This document shows positions 35,299 to 47,619 of a stretch of 64,000 bases of DNA, one piece after another; within the stretch, counting starts at the first letter, position 1, and each line of letters opens with the position of its first letter. The DNA is from Gentiana macrophylla (taxonomy: Eukaryota > Streptophyta > Magnoliopsida > Gentianales > Gentianaceae). The translations under genes and the position numbers were made by a program. Where the stretch lies: NCBI GenBank assembly GCA_026214975.1, contig JAOBSW010001082.1, positions 1 through 64,000 on the forward strand. The letters are read 5' to 3'. Under the pieces are notes generated by a model that saw nothing but the letters and a program-made list of their open reading frames with translations, had not been told where the DNA came from and did no database searches.

Positions 35299-36589
35299 TC
35301 ATCCGAAATGACTCATTAATCTCCTCTCAAATCTTCGCACCTCCTCATCTAATGTCATACGACTCAAATGATCTGCCACCACATTTTCACAACCCTTCCG
35401 ATCTTTAATTTGCACGTCGAACTCTTGAAGAAGCAAAATCCACCGCAATAAACGGGGTTTTGCCTCTTGATTTGCAAATAAGTACCTCAACGCAAAGATG
35501 ATCGGTATGCACGATCACTTTAGACCCAACTAGATACGACCGAAACTTATCGAAAGCAAAAACAAACAAGTAAGTAATTCTTTTCGGTCGTGGCATACTT
35601 GGATCGTAAGGGTTAAGTGTGTGACTAGAATAGTAAATAAGCTTAAATATCTTATCAACTTTCTGCCCTAAAACAGCCCCTACAGCAGTGTCACTGGCAT
35701 CACACATAACCTCAAACTCACGTGACCAATCAGGTGCAACTAGAATCGGTGCGGTCACTAATAACTGTTTAAGCATGTGAAAGGCATCAACACACTCTTG
35801 AGTGAAAATGAAGGGAGTGTCTTTTGTGAGCAAGAGTGTGAGTGGCCTAGCAATCTTGGAGAAATCCTTGATAAAACGCCGGTAAAAACCCGCATGACCA
35901 AGAAAAGCCCGAAGGGTCTTCAAGTTCGTGGGGACGGGCAAATTTTCAATTGCCACAACCTTGGCTCTATCAACTTCAATCCCCTTACGTGAAATCTTGT
36001 GGCCTAACACTATGCCCTCTTCGACCATGAAATGACACTTTTTCCAATTAAGTACAAGATTGGTGTCTTCACACCTTTGCAAAACTTTATCAAGATTACT
36101 CAAACAATCATCAAAAGAGTCTCCAAATACACTAAAGTCATCCATAAAGACTTCCAAGAATTTCTCAATCATGTCCGCAAAGATAGCCGTCATGCATCTT
36201 TGGAATGTCGCGGGTGCATTACACAACCCGAAAGGCATCCGTCTAAATGCAAAGGTACCATAGGGACATGTAAAGATAGTTTTCTCTTGGTCCTTAAGAT
36301 CAATGCAAATTTGGTAGTAGCCACTAAAACCATCGAGAAAACAATAAAAGTCATGACCACTCAACCTCTCTAACATTTGATGAATAAAAGGCAAGGGGAA
36401 GTGATCTTTCCTAGTGGCATCATTCAGTTTTCGATAATCAATGCAAACACGATAGCCGGTGACTAAGTGAGTAGGGATCGTTTCATTGTTTTCATTAGGT
36501 TGAACAGTCATACCTCCCTTTTTAGGCACCACTTGGGTAGGGCTTACCCACTCGCTATCCGATATGGCGTAGATGATTCCATGCTCCAA
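35299..36589 (-). pseudogene. Athila reverse transcriptase and RNase H
   Basis: The reverse transcriptase core is clear: VCIDYRKLNDATRKDHFPLP near the start, the YPFGLCNAP-like segment MPFGLCNAPATFQRCM, and the active-site FMDD at 36137-36148. RNase H follows, with VMCDASDTAVGAVLGQ and VIVHTDH, and continues in another frame to 35299 (ending VVADHLSRM). This enzyme would copy element RNA into DNA inside the virus-like particle. The main frame is open for about 390 codons, with a frameshift near 35450 and a break towards the protease near 36600. The host element is therefore damaged as written. Confidence 0.9.
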
Positions 36590-36663
36590 AGATTTTCACC
36601 ACGCCCCACGCACCACCTCTTGAAGGTGTGGATTAAGCCTTCTTTGACATTGCCTCACCGGCT

Positions 36664-38058
36664 TTACATCCTCCTCCAATATGATCTTGTGCTTGTAAAA
36701 CCTGGGGCTAATACCCGGATATCCACCATCTTCCAACCAAAGGCTTTCTTATGACGCCTTAGCACTTTCATGAGCTTTTCTTCCTGCAAAGATGTTAGTG
36801 CCCCAGAAATAATCAAAGGCAATAAATTATCGGACTCAAGAAAAGCATACTTAAGGTGCTCCGGGAGTGGCTTTAGTTCCAAATCCTTTGGTGGATCCTC
36901 GATAGAAGGCTTCATCTTCTCACTGTTGAGGCCAAGCTCTAGATACTTATGCCATGACGCCTCAAGAAAAGGCGTTGCCTCCAACTCACAAGCCGCTTCT
37001 CTCAATTCTTCATTATCATCATGAATCGTGCTAGACTTCATTAAGCACTCCTCTATTGGCTCTTGATAACCATGCGTGTTAGCAACCTCGGAAACACAAG
37101 AATATATAGATTCAACTTCATCACATTCCTCAATATTATCATGGGGGTACTTAATGGCATCAAACACATTCATAGTCACACTCTCGTCTCCTACCCTCAT
37201 AGTAATATCGCCCTTGGCTACATCTACATTAGCACTTCCGGTAGCAAGGAAATGTCTCCCTAACAAAAGTGAGTTTCTAGGGTCCTCTGCAACATCTAGC
37301 ACAACAAAATCGGCTGGGAACACAAACTTATCGACTTGAACTAGCACGTCTTCCAATATTCCCATAGGTCTCCTAAGGGTCCGGTCGGCCATTTGTAAAG
37401 TCATATTGGTCTCGGTTAACCTACCTAGGCCCAACTTCTCATAGATACTCCTAGGCATGAGATTCACACTAGCACCTAGGTCACATAAAGCTTTCGGGAA
37501 TCTAATAGAGCCAATGGTGCAAGGGATAGAAAAACATCCGGGGTCTTTCTTTTTAGGCGGAAGCTTGTTTTGAAAGACCGCGGAGCATTCTTCATTTAGG
37601 CACACCACCTCATCCATCTTGGCCTTATTGGACAATATTCCTTTCAAAAACTTGACATACGAAGGCATGTTAGCTATAGCATCAACCAAAGGGATATTTA
37701 TCTCAACCTTGCGCAAGATGTCAAGGAACTTGTTTTGACTCTTAGTCAAAGCATCTTTCTTAGGACCTCTAGGGGGAAAAGGTAAAGTGCTCAAATCAAA
37801 AGGTGTAGAAGAAGTATTCATACCATTGCTACTTGTACCTTTCCTTTGTGGATTTGAGGTGGTTGTGTCCCCTTTGCTAGTCGCCTTCGGTGCCTCCTCA
37901 ACTTGCTTATGAGCTTCACTAGCGTGCTCTCCAACAACTTGATCTTCACTATCATTTTCTACCAAATCATCCACTTTGCTTTTACCATGATCTTCAACGC
38001 TTTTCCTCACCCCCAATGTCATTACTAACCACCTTGCCACTTCTTGTAGAGATAGCAT
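36664..38058 (-). pseudogene. Athila protease region
   Basis: An open frame of about 464 codons carries the retroviral-type aspartic protease signature CDLGASVNLMP at about 37454-37486, then a typical LGRHFLATG segment at about 37250. The N-terminal part is hydrophilic linker between gag and protease. It should cleave the gag-pol polyprotein. It is separated from gag (38158) and RT (36589) by frameshifts, some of which may be consensus errors. Confidence 0.85.
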
Positions 38059-38157
38059 TCACACCCATGGGATTTCTCACGGTGTTACTTGGCAAGCCTC
38101 CAACCGGTGCGGTATTTGCATTTTCGGTCAATTGACCTACTTGGGTCTCAACGTTCC

Positions 38158-40218
38158 TCAACGCCGATTGAAATGTGGTGGCATTGGTTCTAATGTCCTC
38201 AACTCCCTCCCTTGATCTTGGAGAGTCCTTCCTTGATCTTGCAACATTCTCCTATGCTCTTGCAACGCCTTGTTAATTTGCTCCAAAAGAATATCGGTAG
38301 AACTCTTTTGTGGAATAGGAGCCATTGGTGGGGGTTGAGAATAGCTTCCTTGAGAGTAGTTTTGATGAGCATTCGGATGTTGGTAAGTTCCGGATTGTTG
38401 TTGTCGTGGAGCTTGATTGCCTTGATAAGAACTTTGTTGAGGCCTAGAGGATTGCCCTTGATTCGGACCACGACCCCAAGTCAAATTAGGATTCTCCTCC
38501 ACCTCGTTGAGCTCCTTGAAAATCATAGTTTTGGACACGCCTTGCCCCACATAGTTAGCATCATAGGGTTGTGTGTCCAACATCAAACTCGTATCCATAG
38601 GTTCAATCACCGGATTTCCATAGGTGGTGAGAGGGTTAAAATCCATTTGCCCCGCATTCAATTGCCCTAAAGCGTAGGCATTCATCAAAGATTGTTGCAA
38701 TGAATTCGCATTAGCCACTAAGGTCCCGGCTTGAGGTGCTACTTGAGCTTTCATTGGCACAGTTGTTGGTGGTGTATTTGGAGATGTGCAATTCGTAGCC
38801 GAATGTTCACCACCACAAAGTTGACATAACCGGGCCTTCTTGTTCTCTAAAGCCAAATCATCAACTTTTTGTTCCATAGCCAACACCTTGTTATGCCACT
38901 CGGAGTTTCTTTCGGGCTCATTTACCAAGGCAGTCACAAGTGGCTTTTTATGCTTCAATTGCTTTCTTCCCGAACTCCATTGCCTATTATTCTCACAAAT
39001 CCTCTCAATGGTGGCCAATGCCACGTCCGGTGCTACATCCATGATGGATCCTCCGCATGCCCCATTCAATTGTTGCATTGAACTACCATCCAAATTTCTA
39101 TAGAATAGATGCACTTGATACCATGCTTCGAATCCATGTTGAGGACATTTCCGTAAAATAGTTTTGAACCGATCCCATGCCTCAAACAAGTCTTCACCCA
39201 ATAGTTGCTCAAAATTGGAAATGTCGGACTTCAAGTCAAGAGCCTTCGATGGTGGAAAGTACTTGAGCAAGAATGTGCTTGCAACTTGTTCCCATGTGTG
39301 GAGGGAGTCATGAGCCAAAGATGAATACCACTCCTCGCCTTTCCTTTTAGAGCAAAAGGGAACAAAAGTAGCCGAACCGCTTCCTCACCAACCCCATTTA
39401 TCTTCACTATTTTGCAAACTTCAAGGAAATTATTGATAAAGGTGTTCGGATCATCCGTCGCTTTCCTTCGAATTGAGCATTGTCCCCAAGTAAATGCCAA
39501 ACATGTTGCCTTATCTCCAAGTTATTAGCCATAACGGCCGGTACTCGAATAGGACTATGACCCGTGGTAGCCATCGGTGTCACATAATCTCTACAAAGCC
39601 TTACCGGTCGATTTCCCGCTTGGTTAACTTGAGCTTGATGTGCATATGATTGAGGGTTCACTATGGGATTTGGTTGAGGGTTAGCTTGAGGGATAAATTG
39701 TTGAACATAAGGACTGGCCATTTGAGGGAATTGGTTCATCATGGGATTCATCATATGATTGAATTGGGCCATTTGCATCATCATTTGTTGATATTGTTGA
39801 AGGAATTGGGGGTCCATTTGTGGAGGTTGTTGTGTTCGAGGGATTTGTGGAGTTTGGAGAGGGATATTGGTCCTTTGTTGAAAGTGATTGGTCATGAGGG
39901 ACTACGCACAATATTCCCTTCTCTAGGTAGAGGTTCCATCCTTGGGGAGAGTGAATTGGATGGTTGACCTTGATATTGAGTAGTATCCCTTTCCTCAAAA
40001 GGATTCACACTTCTTTCTCGTTCCATACCTCGGTCAAACTCAAGATCTTCATTCCCTGTAGCCATACTAGAACTCTCGGAGCTAAAACTCTCACTTTCCA
40101 ACTCTTGAGTAACTTCTTCAACTTGAACCGCCTTGTTTCGCAAGGCGTTTCGGTGTCTAGCCAAAGCCTCAATCTCGGGAATATATGGAAGTAATGGTTC
40201 CTTTGAGCTTCGGGTCAT
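38158..40218 (-). pseudogene. Athila gag
   Basis: The frame starts at the ATG ending at 40218 (MTRSSKEPLLPYIPEIEALA), about 90 bp inside the PBS. It continues with frameshifts near 39895 and 39320. The capsid-like part includes WDRFKTILRKCPQHGF at about 39170. A CCHC zinc knuckle (CQLCGGEHSATNC) lies at 38788-38826. A glutamine-rich tail ends at 38158. It would form the particle and bind element RNA. The order and the knuckle fit Athila gag. Confidence 0.85.
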
Positions 40219-40305
40219 ACACTACAAGGAATAAACAACAAGAAAACAGTAAAATAAAAACAACCTAAGCCTAAATCTTCAAAGGACTTAAGAGATATCG
40301 ATCAA

Positions 40306-40324
40306 CTCCCCGGCAACGGCGCCA
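40306..40324 (-). other. Primer-binding site of the Athila element
   Basis: On the minus strand it reads TGGCGCCGTTGCCGGGGAG, complementary to the 3' end of plant tRNA-Asp, which is the usual Athila primer. It lies seven bases from the 5' LTR. Confidence 0.9.
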
Positions 40325-40331
40325 GAAAACT

Positions 40332-42105
40332 TGATGACCAAAATAGTAACGATCAACCTTAACCGGCAGGGTCCCGGGTCGGAAGTACTATAGTGGAGAG
40401 CAAGGTCGTATCCCATGAGGAATTTATCGAATACCAAAGTCGTTTTAGGATTTAGTTTAAGTCAATCGCGATATTCCAAGTTCAATTACACTAAAACGAA
40501 ATGTAAACTAAATATACTAAAGATAGAAAGATACATAGCCAAACCATGATCCAATTGACTACTTTCGTCCCTCTAATCGATTATTCGAGAATGGGATTAA
40601 CCAACCTACCAACCTAACACTTATATCGACTCATTCATGGGTGCAAACTCCTAAACTAGTGTAAGACGCCATTCAACAATCAAACACCCTTTGCTCGGTT
40701 CAATAGTTCACCTTTAAGAATTTAATTGACCGAAACAAGATTTACGCGCTTGAGTTGCTCGATTTCACAACCGACTGAACCTCACTCCCTAATCAATCTA
40801 AACAACTCAGTTGATTATAAGGAATGATCTTAAAACCCCTTTTCCCACACCCCTTCGCAACATATATTTATAAAAGTGGTGTGTGTGTGTGTTCATGAAC
40901 TATGTGTACAGTCTAATTCAAGCATTGATAACAAGTTTTAAGACATGAATTCGTCAATATAACAACAATTAAGCACTACCCATTCCCAATTTCATCAATT
41001 AGAGAGTGATTTCATCAATCTTCACATGATTTGACTATGAGATGTTTAGCTACTCATAATAAAACAAGAAACAACAACTAAAGACAAAATTAAAGCCATA
41101 AGAGAAGAGAAAACTGAGATTGATTACCAAATTCGTAGAGAAATCTGAATTACATCAAGCTCCAACACCATCCAATGTCAATTGATGATGAAGAAGACCC
41201 ACAAAAGATGAAATCCAAAAGTAAAGGAGAAATTTGAGCTAGATTGAGCTAATTCTATTTAGTAACTAATGTAGAAGAGAATCTAAGAGTGAAAGAGTGT
41301 ATTTCGATCTCAAGGTAGGATGAGAGAATTCTAGGTAAAAATTGAAGTATCAAAGGTATCAAGAGGTATCCCCAAAATCTGTGCAATCTTCTATTTATAT
41401 TTGCCCAAAATTGTACTTGAAACTTGTCCAATGCGCATACATCAAGTCCTCGATGCTGCACGCAATGCTCGTGGTTGTTTGGGAATTTCGATCTCATTGA
41501 GGTGGATGCGTACGCATAGCCCAACAATGCGTACGCATTGAACGTTTTGCCCCAACTCCTTGGCTAGCTGCTGCTTCTGGGATGCGTACGCATAGAGTAT
41601 AATGCGTGCGCATTGTTTCTGTTTTTCCAATCCTGAGCATCCTGTATCAAGGATGCGTATGCATAGCTTGGAATGCGTACGCATAGAGTGCATTTCTCCA
41701 AAACTTTGCATCCTGTCCCAAGGATGCATACGCATAGCTCATAATGCGTACACATAGACTGCATCTCTCCAACTTTTCCACTTTTCTCCAGCTCTTCTCA
41801 TCCCCGAACCTCGGTCTTGCCTTTATGAGCTCATTACCTCACCTTCCAGGCTTACGAGCACCTAAATCCTGTGTCATGACATCTAAACACATACCGAGCA
41901 TACTTTCGCAAGATAAATAGGACTCGAAAGGACTAAAAACATCATCAAATAACAAGGTTTGCCATCTATATGATGGTTTACCTCAACATGAATGCATTGT
42001 GTGTTTTCTCCCTTAACATGGCCTAGAACTTCCCGGAATGAGCCAAAAGTGCCGTAAATGGGGGTTGAACTAAGCACCGAAGCAAAGTAAAGTTGACTCT
42101 CATCA
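40332..42105 (-). repeat. 5' LTR of the Athila element
   Basis: About 1.77 kb, with termini TGATGACC and CTCATCA, followed by the right copy of the TSD (GAATA, 42106-42110). It contains the array of CpG-rich dyads at 41506-41755. No promoter motif was confidently identified. Confidence 0.9.
41506..41755. repeat. Paired-dyad array in the Athila LTR (4 units, about 71 bp)
   Basis: Eight copies of ATGCGTACGCAT or one-base variants start at 41506, 41527, 41582, 41602, 41653, 41673, 41724 and 41744. They form four pairs spaced 20-21 bp apart. The pairs recur every 71-76 bp. Confidence 0.9.
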
Positions 42106-42110
42106 GAATA

Positions 42111-42799
42111 CCAATAAAAGTCCGTAAAATTATGCTTGATAAAGTAAAGAGTCTGTAAAAAAAATGTGCTTCATTTTAATAAAATATAAAACTCTGGTGA
42201 TGGCATCACGGTCAATTTTCATGTGCACCACACTTTGGAGGAAAAAAATCGACTTCCAGAGGTAGAAATTTGCTTTCAACATCTTCAGAATCGAGTTTTG
42301 TGCATAAATTCTTCTGAAGAGATCGAATTTCGTTGTGGTTTCTCGGGAGTAGATTGAATATGGTACCAATAGAAGCGCCCACATTTAAAGGAATCTCATT
42401 TTTGACACCACAGTGATTTCGATCTCTGCAGAGTCTGAATTTAAACTCAAAATTCGATCTCACTATAATCGAATTTTACCTGAAGTGTGGTGCCCAAATA
42501 GATTCGGCATGGTGTCAATAACAATGCCCAACAAATAGACGGTCACACAAGGCACCACACATTTTTATTTACAAATAATAAATCTACCTATGGCACCGCG
42601 CTTGCAATCTTTTTTACGCACCTGGAACTTTTCAAAGATCAACCCTAAAATCAATTGTCGATCCGTCACTAAGTAGGAGAATCGACGTATCGGGACAATC
42701 GATTTTAGGATTCACCTTTGAAAAAACCGATCTTTACATAGGGTGCCAAGTATGGTGTCACAGGTAACTGTAGTGTCATAGGTATATACATAAAATTTG
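42111..42799. other. 3' flank of P450 copy 2, resuming after Athila
   Basis: It aligns at high identity with 54171-54855 downstream of copy 3, up to the AAAATTT where the two diverge. There is no gene in it. It marks the right edge of the P450 duplication. Confidence 0.85.
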
Positions 42800-42831
42800 A
42801 GAGGTGGGATTTGTGGTTATTGACTGGAAAA

Positions 42832-43027
42832 ATGGCGGTAGAAGAGGGAGAGGGCTCGGAGAAGAATGATGGGGTGGTTTTATCAAAACGGGAGTATTTT
42901 AGTTTGAGAAGATCAGTGGCATCATCTGTTTGGTTAAATGATTTTTGAAGGGATCTGATGACAGGAGCTGTAATGGGGGCTATGGTGCACGCTAATGTAG
43001 CCCCAATCGAGAGGGCAAAGTTGCTTT
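42832..43027 (+). pseudogene. ADP/ATP-carrier-like gene, first exon fragment
   Basis: From the ATG at 42832 the frame reads MAVEEGEGSEKNDG, then a hydrophilic stretch, then LMTGAVMGAMVHANVAPIERAKLLL. The AxxxAPIERxKLLLQTQ block is the first signature of ADP/ATP carriers of the mitochondrial carrier family, with the conserved PIER acidic/basic pair. The VMG and VAPIERAKLLLQTQ details most resemble the plant plasma-membrane-type ADP/ATP carrier. A TGA sits in frame just before RDLM, where relatives have a glutamine; a damaged CAG would explain it. The copia element at 43028 interrupts the LLL codons. The frame resumes after it (47620: QTQKTRR), then reaches GTAATA, a possible splice donor. The remaining exons were not found. 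It may be a real neighbour gene cut off, or a fragment captured by a Helitron. Confidence 0.7.
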
Positions 43028-43184
43028 TATTAGAGTATATATTTAGTATTTATTTATTGTATATTTAATTGTTTATCTTATACGTAGAATAGCTCGGTTC
43101 GACTCACTTATTGTCTTGGTATATATATACACTCAGAAATCAGAATAGTTGAATGATATACACATAATTCTTTCCACTCTGTCA
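43028..43184 (+). repeat. 5' LTR of the copia element
   Basis: It starts TATTAGAGTATA and ends CACTCTGTCA. The usual TG start reads TA in both LTRs. Its partner is at 47457-47614. Confidence 0.95.
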
Positions 43185-43197
43185 TGGTATCGAGCCC
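43185..43197 (+). other. Primer-binding site of the copia element
   Basis: TGGTATCGAGCCC follows the LTR directly. The expected initiator-tRNA-Met complement is TGGTATCAGAGCC, so a CAG appears changed here. Confidence 0.85.
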
Positions 43198-43343
43198 TAA
43201 TATTTTTTTTTGCATTGCCTCTCTCCCTAAGAAAACCAATTTGCCGCCCCTCCTTTTTCCTCCATCTCCGCTGCCCCGCCGCTTCTTCTTCCCCCCATCT
43301 CGCCGCTTGCCTCCCCCGCCGCTTCCATCTCCATCTCCTTCTC

Positions 43344-46300
43344 ATGGCTGATTTTACACCAGTTTTCAACTCCGCAACCCAAACTCCGATTAAACTCGAT
43401 CATTCCAATTACAAAGATATGGGCGCTGCAAATTGAGTCCCTCCTGACCGGTTATGGTCATACTGGTTACATCGACGGCACTACGGCCGCCCCAGCCAAA
43501 AATATCCGTGGTGATGCCAGCGCCACCAAGCCCAATCCGGAGTACGAAAAATGGAAACGCCAAGATAGCTTAATTCTCCACATGTTAATTGCATCTTGCA
43601 CGCCTCAAGTTGCAATCTTTCTGCGTGCTGCCACCACCGCCCATGATGCATGGGATATTCTCAAAAACCTATGCTAAGACGTCTCGCGGTCGGGTTAGTT
43701 CGGTCCGCTGAATCCTCAAATCTATCACCAAAGGCAACCAACATTTTCGAATATATGTATGCCATCAAGAATAAAGTCGATGAGTTAGCTCTTTTGGGTA
43801 AACTCATTGATCATGATGAATTAGTTGACTTAATTTTTGAAAACGTTGGTGATGAATACAAGGATCTTGCTCGAGCCATTCGGGCTCGTGATAACCCGAT
43901 TTCCTTTGAGGAGCTTCACTAAAAATTGCTGAATTTTAAAGTCTCCCCCTCTGCCTCCAAACAGCCGTCCATTTTTGCACCTGCAGCCGCTCATGCCGCA
44001 TCTTTTCAGCCCCAAAACTGGAGCAATTCAGTCCCCAACTGGCGCAATTCAGCCCCCTCTCCACGCCCATATCAGTCCTCACCCAACCCACAATATTACC
44101 CACCGTCCTACCCTCCGCAAGCTCCCTCTCGTCCGTTCAACCCGCAGCCCCACTATCGCCCACCTATCTTTAATCCCAATAACCCCCAACGCACTCCAAA
44201 GCCTTATGGTGGTCGGTGTCAATATTGTCAAACTCATGGTCATTCCGCCAAATTTTGTCCTACCTTGCAATCCTTGCTCCATCAAGTTCCTTCACCCACC
44301 CACATGCGGCCCAACTCACGACCCCAAGCTCATCTCGGCTCAAGCCTCCGATTCAGCCCCTCAACTTCCGGACTCCCAACCATGGTTACTTGACAAGTGG
44401 TGCAAATCAACATATCACCAATGACCTGCAAACTCTCTCCCTGCATACTCCGTATTTAGGCCAAGATGATGTCATGGTTGGTGATGGCACTGAACTCAAC
44501 ATCACGCATACTGGTTCCACTTCTATTCCTTTATCTTTATCCCACTCTCTTAATTTACGCAATGTGCTTTGTGTCCCCAATATGTCCCGTAATTTATTGT
44601 CCATTTCTCAGTTATGTAAATCCCATAATATATCTGTTGAATTCTTACCCACTGAATTTCTTGTGAAGGATATCCCCACGAAAACTACTCTTCTCCGTGG
44701 CCCGGTCAAGAATGGCCTCTATGAGTGGCCATCTCAGCCTATTCTAGCATTTGCAGCCGACAAAGCCACCACCTCCGTCTGGCATCACCGTTTGGGTCAT
44801 CCAGCTTCAGCTGTCTTAAATAAAATAATCAGTCAAAATGCTTTGGCGACATCTTCTTCTACTTTTTCGCATTGTTCTGCCTGTTTAGAGAACAAAAGTC
44901 ATAAACTCCCCTTTACATTGTCTACTTTATCCTCTTCCCGTCCCCTTGAAGTATTGTTTACTGACTTGTGGACTTCCCCTGTTTTATCTACTGATGGCTA
45001 CAAATATTATCTTATTTTTGTTGATCATTTTTCTCGTTATATTTGGTTTTATCCGTTGGTTCGAAAGTCTAATGTTGCCAGTACTTTCATTCGTTTTCGT
45101 GCTATAGTTGAAAAATATTTTGCCCAACCTATTAAAATCCTTTACTCTGATAATGGCGGTGAGTACATTGGTATGCGTGATTATCTTGCCACTAATGGCC
45201 TTTCCTTTTATACCACACCTCCCACACACCTCGAACACAATGGGATCTCTCGAACGCCGACACATGCACATTGTTGAAACGGGTCTTGCTCTCCTTACTC
45301 ATGCGTCCTTACCGGTACCTTTCTCGCCCTACGCTTTTGCCAACGCCGTTTACCTCATAAATCGTATGCCCACCTCGGTCCTTCACATGCAATCTCCCTA
45401 CACGCCCATTTTTCAAACCTCTCCCAACTACCACAAACTCCGGGTCTTTGGTCGCCTCTCATTACCCATGGCTTCGTCCTCTTACACCGATCACAAACTC
45501 GCACTCGCTCTACACCTGTCTCTTTCTTTGGTACGCCTCAATCAGCATGCCTATTATTGCCTTGATCCGACTACCTCTCGCCTATATGTGTCACGCCATG
45601 TCAAATTTGTTGAATCCGTTTTTCCCTCTCTCTCATCTGTCCCTTCATCTACTACTACGGACTCCCTGGTTCTCTCAGACTGGCTTCCTTCACCCCCCCA
45701 TCCCAACACCACCTACGGCTCCACCCACTTTCCCCCCTCTCCCCACCTTCCCTCACTCTCCTCTCCTCCCATTTCACCCTCCACGGCATCCCCAACTCCC
45801 CACCTCCACCACCTCATCCTTCCCACTCTATGCGCACTCGCTCTCAAAACAATATTCATAAACCAATCCAAAAGCTTAACTTACATGCTCAAGTATCCTC
45901 TTCCTCTCCCTCTGAACCCACCACCGTTGCTCAAGCCTTGAAGCTGCCTGAATGGAGAAATGCAATGCAAGAAGAATATGATGCTTTGATGTGAAATAAT
46001 ACATGGGATCTTGTTCCTTACGATCCTACTCTTAACATCATCGGCACAAAATGGATTTTTTGCCTTAAACGTAATTCGGATGGCTCCATTGATCGTTATA
46101 AGGCCCGCCTTGTTACTAAGGGTTTTGCTCAACGTCCGGGAATCGATTATTATGATACCTTTAGTCCGGTTGTCAAACCCATCACTATTCGTGTTGTTCT
46201 TACTCTTGCTCTCACGCAGGGGTGGTCCCTTCGGCAGTTGGATATTAACAATGCTTTCTTGCAGGGTAGTTTGAAAGAGGCGGTCTATTTAGCCCAACCG

Positions 46301-47449
46301 GTGGCTTTGTTGATACTTCTCATCCTAATCATGTTTGCGAGCTTCACAAAGCTATCTATGGTTTTAAACAAGCCCCCAGGGCTTGGTATGATGAAATGAA
46401 AAAATTTTTGACCACGAGCAATTTCACACACTCGACAAACCGGATACGTCTCTTTTTGTTTATCATCGTGGTGACTTGATTATATATGTCCTTGTGTATG
46501 TTGATGATCTCATTGTCACAGCAATGATTCTGCTGCAGATTGAATCCTTTATACGTCGCCTTGGCTCTCGGGTTTGTCAAGGACTTGGGTCTCTTGTCAT
46601 ATTTTCTTGGCAATCGAGGTTGCTCCCAACAAAGACGGCTTGGTTTTATCTCAATCACGGTATGTCACGGAGCTTCTCACTAAATTAAACATGCAGGATG
46701 CCAATTCTACTACCACGCCGCTGCCCACTGATATTTCTAATTTGAAGGCCACTGTTGGCACTCCTATGGAAGACCCTTCTACGTATCGTATGGTTGTCGG
46801 TAGTCTATAGTATCTTATTTACACCCGTCCTGACATAGCATTTGCGGTAAATAAACTGTCTCAATTTATGCATTCGCCCACTGATGTTCACTGGTCCTTT
46901 GTCAAGCGTCTCCTTCGCTATCTCGCTGGTACGTCCCATTATGGTATTCAATTATTTCGTCATTCACCTCTCACGCTTCATGGTTTCTCCGACGCTGACT
47001 GGGGCGGGGATAAGGACAACTATGCTTCCACCAGCGCACATGTAATTTATCTTGGCCGGAATGCTGTTGCCTGGAGCTCGAAGAAACAATCGACCGTTGC
47101 CCGCTCTACTACTGAGGCTGAATACCGAGCTGTTGCTGATGCCACTGCTGAGCTAAATTGGTTAACCTTTCTTCTCCGTGACCTTCATGTTCGGCCCCCA
47201 GGCACACCGGTGATTTTTTGTGATAATCTTGGCACGACTCAATTCTGCCAAAATCCGGTGTTTCACTCGCGTATGAAACATGTTGCCATTGACTACCATT
47301 TTATCCGCGATCAGGTTCAACAAGGGCTGTTGCGTATTGCTCATGTCAATGCTCGTGATCAACTGGCCGATTGCCTCACCAAATCTTTATCTACGACTGA
47401 TTTTCTTCATCAACGTGACAAGTTAGGCCTCCTCCCTCGTCCTACTTGA
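43344..47449 (+). pseudogene. Copia gag-pol polyprotein, frameshifted
   Basis: It starts at MADFTPVFNSATQTPIKLDH and ends at the stop at 47447-47449. Domains in order: gag; CCHC knuckle CQYCQTHGHSAKFC (44217-44258); integrase zinc-binding HHRLGHP...HCSACLENK (about 44780-44900); integrase core with LFTDLW (about 44955) and YSDNGGEY (about 45140); reverse transcriptase from NNTWDLV (about 45990) with the active-site YVDD at 46497-46508; and RNase H with DADWGGDKDNY and RSTTEAEYRAVA (about 46990-47130). Frameshifts occur near 43430, 43675, 44215, 45260, 45900, 46290 and 46580, and a TGA replaces the codon before NNTW. Because the LTRs are nearly identical, some breaks may be consensus errors. 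Confidence 0.9.
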
Positions 47450-47456
47450 GGGGTGG

Positions 47457-47614
47457 TATTAGAGTATATATTTAGTATTTATTTATTGTATATTTAATTG
47501 TTTATCTTATACGTAGAATAGCTCGGTTCGACTCACTTATTGTACTGGTATATATATACACTCTGTAAACTGTAATAGTTGAATGATATACACATAATTC
47601 TTTCCACTCTGTCA
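47457..47614 (+). repeat. 3' LTR of the copia element
   Basis: 158 bp, paired with 43028-43184 and followed by the TSD GCTTT. Confidence 0.95.
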
Positions 47615-47619
47615 GCTTT

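Larger units (their letters stand above)
12482..42105 (-). mobile_element. Athila-type Ty3/gypsy retrotransposon, host of a nested block
   Basis: The element lies in the 3' flank of P450 copy 2 in minus orientation. The order along the element (from high to low coordinates) is: 5' LTR 40332-42105; PBS complementary to tRNA-Asp 40306-40324; gag 38158-40218; protease region 36664-38058; RT/RNase H 35299-36589; integrase, split at 34564; ORF3, split at 20031; and a 3' LTR stub from 12482. Its ends are TGATGA and TCATCA, with the TSD GAATA. The total of 29.6 kb is inflated by elements X, Y and W and by a roughly 10-kb tandem duplication. Athila assignment rests on the PBS type, the integrase C-terminal sequence and the extra ORF after pol. 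Several frameshifts make it non-autonomous as written. Confidence 0.9.
43028..47614 (+). mobile_element. Ty1/copia retrotransposon, nearly complete
   Basis: The 4.59-kb element has two short LTRs (43028-43184 and 47457-47614), a tRNA-iMet-type PBS next to the 5' LTR, a single gag-pol region 43344-47449, and a GGGGTGG purine tract before the 3' LTR. The target duplication GCTTT flanks it (43023-43027 and 47615-47619). LTRs of about 157 bp and this size fit the Ale/Retrofit type. The LTRs differ at only a few places, mainly around CTG/CAG, so the insertion is young. Confidence 0.95.

Noticed and set aside
41506..41755. CRISPR-like array
   Set aside because: Short palindromes at regular spacing superficially look similar, but they are paired, only 12 bp, lie in an LTR and are in a plant genome without cas genes.
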